Assembly (NCBI GenBank): GCA_001767925.1
Contig: MEMM01000164.1
Location: 8,031 to 47,913 of the forward strand
Source of the DNA: Alphaproteobacteria bacterium RIFCSPHIGHO2_12_FULL_63_12
GTDB lineage: Bacteria; Pseudomonadota; Alphaproteobacteria; Caulobacterales; Parvularculaceae
Direction: 5' to 3'
DNA length: 39,883 bases
Positions 17,846 through 26,483 of this stretch are shown in pieces (within the stretch, counting starts at the first letter, position 1; each line of letters begins with the position of its first letter). The position numbers were made by a program, and so were the translations under genes. The notes beneath the pieces were generated by a model, which was given only the letters and a program-made list of their open reading frames with translations, made no database searches and was not told the DNA's origin.

Positions 17846-18606
17846 GGCTGTCTCGCGAGGTGATCGTTGATGAGCGCGACGGTTTTTTCCGCCTCGTCCG
17901 CCTGCTGGGCGAGCGTCGTGCGGACTACCGAGACGGTCGAAAGCCAGTAAGTGAGCGAGCCTTCAAGTTCGGGCTTGGCGCGCAGCGCCGCGACGACGGC
18001 GCGCGATTCTTCGGCGTTCAGCGCCGGCGGGCAATCCTCGATGAAAACTTGCCGGCGGCCTTCGACGCGAAAACAGTTCCGCCAGAAATGCTCCTGCGCC
18101 GCAGCGGGAATGATCGACCTCACTTCGCGGCGATAGGCCGGAAGCTCGGTGACGATCGAGGCGAGCTGATCCTGAAGCCCGTAATAACGCATGATGACGG
18201 ATTTGAGCGCGGCGTCGCGCGGCCGCCCTGTTCTTTGAACCTCGACAAACGCCGTGGTGTCGCCTTTGACGCTCGCCCATTGCGAGGCGAGGAAGAAGTC
18301 GCGGATCACACCCCAGCAATCGTCGGCGCAAGGTTCGGCCGCCTTCAGCGCGGCGAGCGCCCGCGCGCCGAACTTCGTATCGTCGTCAAGAAACGCGATA
18401 TAGCCGCGGATATCTTCGGCGTCGCCCGAAATCGAATTGCGCACGATCTCGATGAACTCGCGCTCGCTCGACCGTTCAAGGCGCGCCGCGTTCCAGTTGG
18501 TGACCTGCATGCCGACGAATACGCCGACGACGACGATCACGAAGTCGATGAAGATCGCCGTCCATTCCTGCTTCCTGAAATGGGCGATGACGCGGCGGAG
18601 GATCAT
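17842..18606 (-). CDS. Array paralog G
   Basis: MILRRVIAHFRKQEWTAIFIDFVIVVVGVFVGMQVTNWNAAR; Cys pair NCFRVEGRRQVFIEDC; ATGA overlap with F. Confidence 0.9.
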   Translation of the reverse strand: MILRRVIAHFRKQEWTAIFIDFVIVVVGVFVGMQVTNWNAARLERSSEREFIEIVRNSISGDAEDIRGYIAFLDDDTKFGARALAALKAAEPCADDCWGVIRDFFLASQWASVKGDTTAFVEVQRTGRPRDAALKSVIMRYYGLQDQLASIVTELPAYRREVRSIIPAAAQEHFWRNCFRVEGRRQVFIEDCPPALNAEESRAVVAALRAKPELEGSLTYWLSTVSVVRTTLAQQADEAEKTVALINDHLARQP

Positions 18607-19364
18607 GGCTGTTTCTCCACCGACTGCGCGTGGTCGGCGCCGGTCTCGTCGTCGATCGCCTTGTGCAGCATAGCGAGCTTGGCGCTGACAGGCAGCACCG
18701 CGCGATTGGCGTAGACGTTATACATATAGGCGTTTTCGCTGAGCTCGTTTCTGAAGGCGGGATCGGCGCGCATCGCATCGGCCCGGCAATCCGGGTTCAC
18801 CCAGACCTGATCGCCGACGGAGCGCGAGGGGCCGAGATGATGCGTGATAAGATGGGGATACGCCTTGCCGAGGTCGCGCCCTGAATCGGTGATCACCATG
18901 ATGAGGTCATGGGCGCGCGACGCCTCCTGCATGTAGGTCAAGATGGCGACGCGGACGGTCGGCGCGGTGAGCTGGTCGAGCCGGCCGGTCGACAAAAGCT
19001 CGGTCACCGTCGGCAGATCGGCCGGCGGCACGGTCGTGTGCGCCGACCCGGCGATGGCGTCGCATTGATCGGGCGACAGCGTGATATCCGCCGCCTCCCC
19101 GTCCAGCAGGCCGACGGCGGCGATCAGGTCGGCCGAAAACTTGCCGCGCGTCCGGTCGTATCGCTCCCGCGTCGCGATGAGCTGTTCGACCTCGCCGTGA
19201 AGGCGCGCGAGATAGGCGCGCTCGCTCTTCTGGCGATCGCGCTCGACCGCGAGCGCCTGCACCTGCATGCCGATGAAGACGCCCATGACGACGATCAGGA
19301 AGTCGATCGCGATGGCGGTCCATTCCTGTTTGCGGAAATGGTCGATGACGCGGCGGAGGATCAT
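18603..19364 (-). CDS. Array paralog H (most divergent)
   Basis: MILRRVIDHFRKQEWTAIAIDFLIVVMGVFIGMQVQALAVER; core-like PTVTELLSTGRLDQLTAPTVRVAILTY; ATGA overlap with G. Confidence 0.88.
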   Translation of the reverse strand: MILRRVIDHFRKQEWTAIAIDFLIVVMGVFIGMQVQALAVERDRQKSERAYLARLHGEVEQLIATRERYDRTRGKFSADLIAAVGLLDGEAADITLSPDQCDAIAGSAHTTVPPADLPTVTELLSTGRLDQLTAPTVRVAILTYMQEASRAHDLIMVITDSGRDLGKAYPHLITHHLGPSRSVGDQVWVNPDCRADAMRADPAFRNELSENAYMYNVYANRAVLPVSAKLAMLHKAIDDETGADHAQSVEKQP

Positions 19365-20146
19365 GGCTTGTTCTCGCCGGCGATCGCACGGAGATTTTCG
19401 AGAAGGCCGGACGTGCCCTGTTCCAGATTGAATATCGCGGTTTCAAGATCCGCGAAGCGGAGTTGCAGCGCCGGGAGAAGCAGCGGGTCGGCGCGCAGCG
19501 CCGCCGCGGCGGCGACGATCTTTCCGGCCGGGAGATCGAGGGCGCAGGGGTAATTGATGGAGCCGACAATGCCGGCGTAATCGCCTTCCGCGGCGATGCG
19601 ATCGCCGCAATCCGCCAGAAGCGCGCGCTGAACATCGACGGACACAATGCGCCGGAACATCTTGCGATATTCCGAATTCCTGGCTTCCTCGCTGTTGGTA
19701 GCGACGGTCGGGTCCGCGTAATAGGCAAGCGCCGTCTCGCGCAGGCGCCGATCTGCGATGATGCCGATGTCGCCGGTCGCCACCATCTCATCGAATGTCG
19801 CGCGCCTTGATCCGTTGTAGATATACTGGCTGGCGCGATAGGCGCTGATCACCAGCTGCTCGTCGGAGAGAGCCGGCCCGTCGGTCATCGCCGCGGCGGC
19901 GCGCAGGGCGTTCGTCCGCACCTCCTTGTAATAAGCGATCTGATACTCATACGCCCACGCTTCATGGCGAAGATCGGCGGCGAGCCGCGCGCCATAGATG
20001 CCGGCGCGCACCTGCGCCTGCCGCGCCGCGTTCCAGTTCGATACCTGCAGGCCGACAAAGACGCCGACGACGACGATGACGAAATCGAGGACGACGGCGG
20101 TCCAGTTCTGGGCTTTCACATGCTCGATGACGCGGGAGAGGATCAT
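19361..20146 (-). CDS. Array paralog I (subtype shared with E)
   Basis: MILSRVIEHVKAQNWTAVVLDFVIVVVGVFVGLQVSNWNAAR; core ATFDEMVATGDIGIIADRRLRETALAYY; CGDRIAAEGDYAGIVGSINYPC; ATGA overlap with H. Confidence 0.9.
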   Translation of the reverse strand: MILSRVIEHVKAQNWTAVVLDFVIVVVGVFVGLQVSNWNAARQAQVRAGIYGARLAADLRHEAWAYEYQIAYYKEVRTNALRAAAAMTDGPALSDEQLVISAYRASQYIYNGSRRATFDEMVATGDIGIIADRRLRETALAYYADPTVATNSEEARNSEYRKMFRRIVSVDVQRALLADCGDRIAAEGDYAGIVGSINYPCALDLPAGKIVAAAAALRADPLLLPALQLRFADLETAIFNLEQGTSGLLENLRAIAGENKP

Positions 20147-20976
20147 GATTTCTCCTTTGCATCCTTCGAGACGCGGGCCTGCGGCCCGTTCCTCGGGATG
20201 AGGTCGCGCTCTTCCTCATCTAGCGCCGCCGCGATCGCGTTGCGAAGGTCCTGCGCAAACTCAATGCGGTCCCTGGCGATAACGGCTGCGACGCGCATCG
20301 TCGATAACCAGTAACGCAATTCCGACATCAAGGCGGCGTCGCCCGCCAGCGCGTCGACGATTTCCATCGCCCGTTCTTCGCTGACCGGCGCATCGCAATC
20401 GATCATCGACTGACCGTTATAAGGGTCGGACTTGAAGCACCTCTCCCAGATATAGTCCTGGATATCGACCGGCATGGCTCCGCGCACATGCACGCGATAG
20501 TCGGGCGACTCCGACAGCGCCTGGAAATAGGAATTGCTGTAGTAGACCGACAACCGCTTGCGCAGCGCCACATCGCTGATCAGTCCGAGTTCGCCGGCGC
20601 TGGTCATTTCGTCATAGGTCGCCTGAGTGACGGCGAAAAGGTCGGCCTGGCTCGCCTGGAAAAATGCGACGAGCAATTGCCAATAGGTTTTTCCGCCCAT
20701 GTCGCCCTTGTCGGCGAAGTTGATGGCGCGGTAGCCGTAACCGGAAACTGCTTTCCAGAAAGCCAATCCTCTTCGCCGGTAGGTGGCGATGTCCGCGGCG
20801 AGGTCGTCGTCCATTCGCTCCAGATAGGAAATCGCGCGCGCATGTTCGGCTCGGCGGTCATTCCAGTTGGTGATCTGAAAAGCGATCAGGATGCCGGCGA
20901 CGACGATGACGAAGTCGAGCGCAATCGCGGTCCATTCCTGGCGACGGAAATGCTCGATGACGCGGCGCAGGATCAT
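20143..20976 (-). CDS. Array paralog J (first gene of the array)
   Basis: MILRRVIEHFRRQEWTAIALDFVIVVAGILIAFQITNWNDRR; core ATYDEMTSAGELGLISDVALRKRLSVYY; Cys pair RCFKSDPYNGQSMIDC; ATGA overlap with I. Confidence 0.9.
   Translation of the reverse strand: MILRRVIEHFRRQEWTAIALDFVIVVAGILIAFQITNWNDRRAEHARAISYLERMDDDLAADIATYRRRGLAFWKAVSGYGYRAINFADKGDMGGKTYWQLLVAFFQASQADLFAVTQATYDEMTSAGELGLISDVALRKRLSVYYSNSYFQALSESPDYRVHVRGAMPVDIQDYIWERCFKSDPYNGQSMIDCDAPVSEERAMEIVDALAGDAALMSELRYWLSTMRVAAVIARDRIEFAQDLRNAIAAALDEEERDLIPRNGPQARVSKDAKEKS
20161..20203. repeat. REP-like element, family 1, inside the 3' coding end of paralog J
   Basis: ATCCTTCGAGACGCGGGCCTGCGGCCCGTTCCTCGGGATGAGG; translated in J as DLIPRNGPQARVSKD. 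Confidence 0.85.
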
Positions 20977-20985
20977 GGGGCGGCC

Positions 20986-23025
20986 TCAATCCTCTTTGAC
21001 GCGCCGGATGACGTCGATCTTCTCAAGCGTTGCGAGATAGTCGGCGACTTCCGGCAAGGAGACCGGCCCGTAGGCCGCGTCGAGGATGTTACGGATCGCG
21101 GCGACGTCGCGCGTCCCGTCGACGAGGTTCAGGGCTTCGTAAACGAGCAGTTCGTTGTCCGGCGGCTGGGTGTTGTTCGTGGCGCCGTCGCCGCTGAGCT
21201 TATCGGCAAGATAGGAATAGCCGAAGGCGTTCATCGGGCCTTTCACTTGCGGATTGCGCGCGTAAACGCGCGCCGCTTCTTCGCCGTCGAACGCCATCGC
21301 CGCGCCGCGACCGAGCGCTTGCGCCAGAGCGTCGAGCCAGGCGAGCGCGGCTTCCTCGCCGTTCCACGCGCCAAATCGGCTGATCGACGCGATCACCGCG
21401 CGCTCGCCGCGCCAGAATTCGAAGCGGAGATTGGCCGCCTCATCGGGCCGCAATTTTTCCGCCGCCGCCTCCATCGACGCGGCGCGGCGCAAAATCGCCG
21501 GGCGCGCCGCGTCCCACAGCGCGTCGCCGTCGGCGTATCCGGCGAGGGCAAGCCCGCTCGCCGCCGCGATGAACGCGACCCGCTTCAGTTTCGTCGGATC
21601 GATGTTTTCGGGGCGGTCCTTGTTGGTGTGAATGAAGCGATCCGGCCAGTCGTTGAAGTAAAGGGCCGGGATCGACCAGCTAGAGTCGAGATAGATCTGA
21701 TTATCACTGCCGAGTTCAAACGGCGCGAGGCGCGGCGCAAAGGCGCCTTTTGTTCCTTCCGTGGCGATCAGCGGAAAATCACTCTCTTCGCCGCTCGCAA
21801 AAGCCAGCGTCTCCTCGCCGACGAACAGCGCGAGCGCGCCCGCGACATCGGAAACGACGCTCGGAAGGCTCGCCGGCGTGCGGGTGACGCGAAACACCGC
21901 GCCCGTTTCATCGCCGCCGCCGACCATGTCGAGATGGATCGCCGCCTTGAAGCGTTTGGCTAGATCCGGGCGGCCGCTCAACAGCGCGAGCGTTCCCTCG
22001 ATTTCCGGCGGAAAGACGAAACGCAGCGTTCGCACCGGGCGGGCGATGAGCTTCTCGTTGATCAGGCGCGCAAGGCTGATCGCAACTTCATGGATCGTCA
22101 CGCAGCCCGAGGCGTTATCGTTCGCGCCCGGCCGTTGATGATCGAGATGGCAGGAATAAACGATTTCGCCGGCGTCGGGGTCGGTTCCCCGGATCCTTGC
22201 GGTGAGAATCTGATAGCCGCCTTTCGACCAGCCGGCGTCGACCTTCGCACTCAGCATGATCGTCTCGCCGCCGGCGAGGCGCTTTTGAAACTCCCGCGCC
22301 TTTTCGAGCGAGACCGCAAAGGCGAAGGTTCCCGGCCGCGCGAAACTGTCGAGATGCGCCCAGCGCAGGAGCGATGCGTCATCGCCTTGCCACGCGGTTT
22401 TCTGGTTGAGCGCGTATGTGATAATGCCCGCGGCGCCGTATCGGTCGACCGCGAGTTTTTGAATCTCTTCCGGCTGGCTCGATGTCAGGACAAGCTTTCC
22501 CCGGACGTCTTTTCCTTCATAGTCCGCCGCCGACACGCCGGCGCCGATATCGACGAGCGCGGCGGTGACGGCGCCGGACGCGCTGTCTTGCGCGAGCGTC
22601 ACGGGCTGCGTCTCCCAGTCGGCGAGGCGAACGGACTTCTTCCAGCCCTCGCCGTCGGGCGTCATTTCCCAAAGTTCGGCGAAGCGCGCGTTCCACGGCG
22701 CGCGCGAGCGCTGCGTGCCGTAGAATATTTTCCCGTCCGCCGGAAAATCGAGAAAGCGGACATCCTCGAGGCCGCCCGCCTTGAGGCTTTCGGCGAGATG
22801 ATCGGCGGCGGCGCGAAATTGCAGCGACCCGCGCATGCGGTGATGCCGCGTCACGCCTTCAAGTTCGCGATAGGCGCGCTCGCCGGAAATTTCCTGCGCC
22901 AGCGCGTCGGCGACGGAGCGATCGATGAGCGGGGGATCTTCAGCGGCGCGGGCGGGCGCGATGGCGCATGCCAGGGCGACAATCAGCGCGAACGCCGGAT
23001 TTCTTCCGCATGATTGACCGCTCAT
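20986..23025 (-). CDS. Secreted M28-family metallopeptidase with PA-like insertion
   Basis: Signal peptide; YSCHLDHQRPGANDNASGC zinc-site motif; HLDMVGGGDE; start placed at ATG 23025 behind GGAGGAAAAT rather than at TTG 23037. Confidence 0.88.
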   Translation of the reverse strand: MSGQSCGRNPAFALIVALACAIAPARAAEDPPLIDRSVADALAQEISGERAYRELEGVTRHHRMRGSLQFRAAADHLAESLKAGGLEDVRFLDFPADGKIFYGTQRSRAPWNARFAELWEMTPDGEGWKKSVRLADWETQPVTLAQDSASGAVTAALVDIGAGVSAADYEGKDVRGKLVLTSSQPEEIQKLAVDRYGAAGIITYALNQKTAWQGDDASLLRWAHLDSFARPGTFAFAVSLEKAREFQKRLAGGETIMLSAKVDAGWSKGGYQILTARIRGTDPDAGEIVYSCHLDHQRPGANDNASGCVTIHEVAISLARLINEKLIARPVRTLRFVFPPEIEGTLALLSGRPDLAKRFKAAIHLDMVGGGDETGAVFRVTRTPASLPSVVSDVAGALALFVGEETLAFASGEESDFPLIATEGTKGAFAPRLAPFELGSDNQIYLDSSWSIPALYFNDWPDRFIHTNKDRPENIDPTKLKRVAFIAAASGLALAGYADGDALWDAARPAILRRAASMEAAAEKLRPDEAANLRFEFWRGERAVIASISRFGAWNGEEAALAWLDALAQALGRGAAMAFDGEEAARVYARNPQVKGPMNAFGYSYLADKLSGDGATNNTQPPDNELLVYEALNLVDGTRDVAAIRNILDAAYGPVSLPEVADYLATLEKIDVIRRVKED

Positions 23026-23108
23026 ATTTTCCTCCAAACCCTATCAAGGTTGATGATCGCCCCGCGCGAGCAGATCATCGGGCGCACCGTCCCTTCAGCG
23101 TCACCGCC

Positions 23109-23909
23109 TCACGCGCATTCGAAATCGGCGTTTTCAGAATTCTGGGGGCCTTTCGGCTTGCACTGCGGCGGGAAGCCGTGCGCGCGCCAATAATCGTAAA
23201 CGCCGCTGTCGCGAATATACGCCTTGAACTGCGGCGAACGGCGATAGCGGGCGTAATCGGCGCCCCAGAGGTGAAGGGGGTACGGCGCCACGCTGAAATC
23301 GCCGAGCGGGATAAGCAGGGCGCTGACAGGATTGGCGCCGCGTCGCGGTTGGGTGCGGACATCGACCTTCGCCAGCACGTTCAATATTTCCTCCGCCATG
23401 CCGTCGGAGAAATATTCCTGGTCCTTGCCGGGCGATAAATCAGCGAACGGAAGGACGGCGATCGAGGCGTCCTTCGAGACGGCTTCGCTTCGCGAAGCCT
23501 CCTCTAGATGAGGGGTGCTGCTTTCCTCATCCTGACGGGGCCGCGAAGCGGCCGTCTCGAAGGATGAAGGCGCAACGCGATCAACGACGAACATCACCGC
23601 GATCAGACCAATGCCGGCGAGGATCGCATAGTCGAGCTTGCGTCCTGTTTTGGCGTGGATGCTCTCGCCCGCCGCCACATTGGCGGTCAGCTTCACCCCT
23701 TCCGGCGTCATCTCGAACGCCCAGGCGAGGATCATCGCAATCGGGAAACCGACGCCGAACAGAACAATCACCAGCGTGTCGGTCCACGCCGGCAGGCTCA
23801 ATGGCGCTTCGACCGCGACCACGACCTGCACCAGCAGCCACGCAACGACGGCGTAAACCCCCGCCACGCGAAACACGTTGCGGCGTTTCAGCTCCTCGAA
23901 CAGCTTCAT
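23109..23909 (-). pseudogene. Internally deleted TolB-like/TPR regulatory membrane protein (N-terminus joined to C-terminal tail)
   Basis: [62 protein letters not shown], then directly the C-terminal tail [28 protein letters not shown]...DFECA; the expected middle and TPR region is missing. Confidence 0.72.
23470..23564. repeat. REP-like inverted pair, family 1, inside the 23109 ORF
   Basis: TCCTTCGAGACGGCTTCGCTTCGCGAAGCC...GGCCGCGAAGCGGCCGTCTCGAAGGA, read in frame as [31 protein letters not shown]. Confidence 0.85.
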
Positions 23910-24002
23910 CGGCGGCGTTCCCTCTCCCGGGCGGGACCATCAAGGCGTTGCGCCGCGCGGTCAAGGTTTGGGGCTGCGCAAACCCTTGTTGCGGCGCGAC
24001 AT

Positions 24003-24512
24003 TCAGCGCCTCGCTGGCGACGCGGCGCGGCGCGCGCGGGACCGGCGCGGCGCGGCCGCTCTTTTCCGGCGGGGCTTGGGCCGCACCGCGACGACGTAAT
24101 CCCAGATGTCTTCCGGATCGACGCTGTCCTCGCTGACGGCGGACATCACGGCGACGCCGGCGTCCTCGACACTCTTCTTCGTGCCGGTGATCAGCGGGTG
24201 CCAGTCGGCGAGCCCCTCCCCGCGCGCGAGACGGCGATAGGCGCAACTCTCCGGCATCCAGTCGAGCGCGCCGGAATTGCCGGGCGTCAGCTGCACGCAG
24301 TCTTTAACCCGCTTCGTGCGGTTTTTATAATCCGTACACCGCCGTTTCTTGACGTCGAACAGCTTGCAGGCGACATTGGTCTGATAAAGCCGCCCGGTAT
24401 CGGTTTCGTCGAGCAGCACGAGACAGCACCGCCCGCAGCCGTCGCAGAGGGATTCCCACTCCGCGTCGGTCATCTCATTCAACGATTTGGTTTCCCAGAA
24501 CGGATCGGCCAT
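24003..24512 (-). CDS. YcgN/UPF0260 family Cys-cluster protein
   Basis: MADPFWETKSLNEMTDAEWESLCDGCGRCCLVLLDETDTGRLYQTNVACKLFDVKKRRCTDYKNR...DCVQLTP. The longer 449-aa ORF call extends upstream without support. Confidence 0.9.
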   Translation of the reverse strand: MADPFWETKSLNEMTDAEWESLCDGCGRCCLVLLDETDTGRLYQTNVACKLFDVKKRRCTDYKNRTKRVKDCVQLTPGNSGALDWMPESCAYRRLARGEGLADWHPLITGTKKSVEDAGVAVMSAVSEDSVDPEDIWDYVVAVRPKPRRKRAAAPRRSRARRAASPARR

Positions 24513-24704
24513 CGGCAGCGCTATGCGCCGATCTTCCGGACTTGAAAAGGGAGGGACGAAGCGCGGTGCGCCAAAGCCTAAAAAAATCCCGGCGGCCGCG
24601 ACGCGCCATGCGCCGGACGCATGAAGGCGATCCGCAAAAGCGATTTGCTCGCGTCGCGCGCGCGACTTAAGATTGAGGCGCGCCGGAAAAGCGACAAGGA
24701 AGAG

Positions 24705-26336
24705 ATGATGCCAGGCATGATCCGCGGATTTTTCGGGCAATTCTCTGCGGCGGCGATCGCCGCCGCCCTCCTCTTTTCCGCCGCCGCGGCGCGCGTCCAG
24801 ACCGACACCGGCCTCGTCGAGGGCGTCGCCGAAAACGGCGTTACGGTTTTCAAGGGAATTCCCTTTGCCGCGGCGCCCGTCGGCGCCTTGCGCTGGCGCG
24901 CGCCCGAGCCGCCGGCGTCGTGGCCCGGCGTCTGGGACGCCGATCGCTTCGCGCCGATCTGCCCGCAGACCGGCGCCTATCCCGACGACTCGCCGCCGGA
25001 GCCCCAGAGCGAGGATTGCCTCTATCTCAATATCTGGGCGCCGGCGAACGCGCGCGCGGGCGCGCCGCTGCCGGTCATGGTCTGGATACATGGCGGCGGG
25101 CTTCTCAACGGCTCCGGCTCCAATCCGGTTTACGCGGGCGACGCGCTGGCGCGGCGCGGCGTCATCGTCGTCACCTTCAATTACCGCCTCGGCGCGCTCG
25201 GCTTCCTCGCGCATACGGAATTGAGCCTGGAGTCGCCGAAAAAAATATCCGGCAATTACGGGCATCTCGATCAGATCGCCGCGCTCGAATGGGTGCAGCG
25301 GAACATCGCGGCGTTCGGCGGCGATCCCGCCAATGTCACGGTGTTCGGACAATCGTCGGGAGCGATTTCAATCAGCGCGCTGATCGCCTCGCCGCTCGCC
25401 AAAGGGCTGTTCCATCGCGCAATCGGGCAAAGCGGCGGCCTCTTCGAGCCTCTGGACGCCGCGCCGGAATTCAAGCTCGCCGGCGCGCAGGAGGTCGGCG
25501 CGGCCTTTGCGCAAAGGCTCGGCGCGCCGACGCTGGAAAAAATGCGCGCGGCGCCGGTCAATGATATTCTGGAGCAGCGCTTTTATCCGCAAGCGACGAT
25601 CGACGGCTATTTCCTCGCCGAAACGCCGTTTGAGACTTTCGCGGCGGGCCGCCAGAACGCGGTCGACGCGCTGGTCGGCTCGAACGAGGGCGAAGGGCTC
25701 TATTTCATCGCCGGCCGCGAAGTGAACGCCGCCAACATGACCGATGAATTGAAGCGCGATTTCCCGCCGTTCATCGTGTCGCTGATCGGGCCGAAGCCGC
25801 AACCGGACGACGCGGCGGCGCGCGCGGCGTTCATCGCGTTTGAAGGCGACATGCGCTTTTCCTGGAACATGCGGACATGGGCGCGCCTTGCCGCCGCATC
25901 GGGACGCAGCGCTTATCTCTATCGCTTCGCGGCGACGCCGCCGGGCGAGGAAGGCGCCTCGCACGGCGCCGAGTTGCGCTATGTGTTCGGTAACCCGCCG
26001 GCAAGCGGCGCGTGGGCCGACAAGGACCGCGCGCTGTCGCAAACGCTCATCGCCTATTGGACGAATTTCGCCGCGACCGGCGACCCGAACGGCGAGGGCT
26101 TGTCCGAATGGCCGCGCTTTGCCGCACCGGACGAGCGCGCGCTGCTTATCGGCGACGAGATTGCCGCCGGCGCGCTTGAGAATGCGGAAAGCCTGAACGC
26201 CATCGACCGGCTCTACGCCGCCGTGCGCTTTGCGCTGAATTACGGCTACGCCGTCGCCGCTGTCGCGGCGCTGTTGATATTGCTCGTCCTGTACAAAATC
26301 GCCGCCGCGCTCGCGCGCGCGTTGCGGCGGCGATAA
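24705..26336 (+). CDS. Type-B carboxylesterase/lipase with signal peptide and C-terminal transmembrane segment
   Basis: VWIHGGGLLNGSGS, SEDCLYLNIWAP, TVFGQSSGAISI nucleophile motif; hydrophobic C-terminus AVAAVAALLILLVLYKIAAALARALRRR; start behind AAGGAAGAG. Confidence 0.9.
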   Translation: MMPGMIRGFFGQFSAAAIAAALLFSAAAARVQTDTGLVEGVAENGVTVFKGIPFAAAPVGALRWRAPEPPASWPGVWDADRFAPICPQTGAYPDDSPPEPQSEDCLYLNIWAPANARAGAPLPVMVWIHGGGLLNGSGSNPVYAGDALARRGVIVVTFNYRLGALGFLAHTELSLESPKKISGNYGHLDQIAALEWVQRNIAAFGGDPANVTVFGQSSGAISISALIASPLAKGLFHRAIGQSGGLFEPLDAAPEFKLAGAQEVGAAFAQRLGAPTLEKMRAAPVNDILEQRFYPQATIDGYFLAETPFETFAAGRQNAVDALVGSNEGEGLYFIAGREVNAANMTDELKRDFPPFIVSLIGPKPQPDDAAARAAFIAFEGDMRFSWNMRTWARLAAASGRSAYLYRFAATPPGEEGASHGAELRYVFGNPPASGAWADKDRALSQTLIAYWTNFAATGDPNGEGLSEWPRFAAPDERALLIGDEIAAGALENAESLNAIDRLYAAVRFALNYGYAVAAVAALLILLVLYKIAAALARALRRR

Positions 26337-26342
26337 CGGCGC

Positions 26343-26386
26343 CTGAATCATCGGGCGCGATTTCTGAATCGCGACCGATGATTCAG
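26343..26386 (+). terminator. Long hairpin downstream of the carboxylesterase
   Basis: CTGAATCATCGG / CCGATGATTCAG outer arms with inner CGCGATT / AATCGCG; followed by ctattattt; 6 nt after the stop codon. Confidence 0.6.
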
Positions 26387-26483
26387 CTATTATTTCAGCG
26401 CGCCTCTTTGCGCAAAACCGGTTTCCACTATTGCGCCCGGCGCCCTAGCGTCCCGCGATCTCACGCGCCCTACCTTGCTTCAA

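Noticed and set aside
12679-20976. Prophage or integrative element carrying the array
   Set aside because: No integrase, transposase, att-like direct repeats or tRNA seen in the window; the adjacent GTA genes are normally chromosomal.
20488-21963. 491-aa plus-strand ORF
   Set aside because: Antisense shadow across paralog J and the M28 peptidase, which have clear motifs on the other strand.
12206-23564. CRISPR array
   Set aside because: Repeats are palindromic, irregularly spaced and partly coding, with no uniform spacers; REP-like rather than CRISPR.
24513-25352. N-terminal 280-aa extension of the YcgN-like ORF
   Set aside because: Antisense to the carboxylesterase; YcgN proteins start near MADPFWETKSL.
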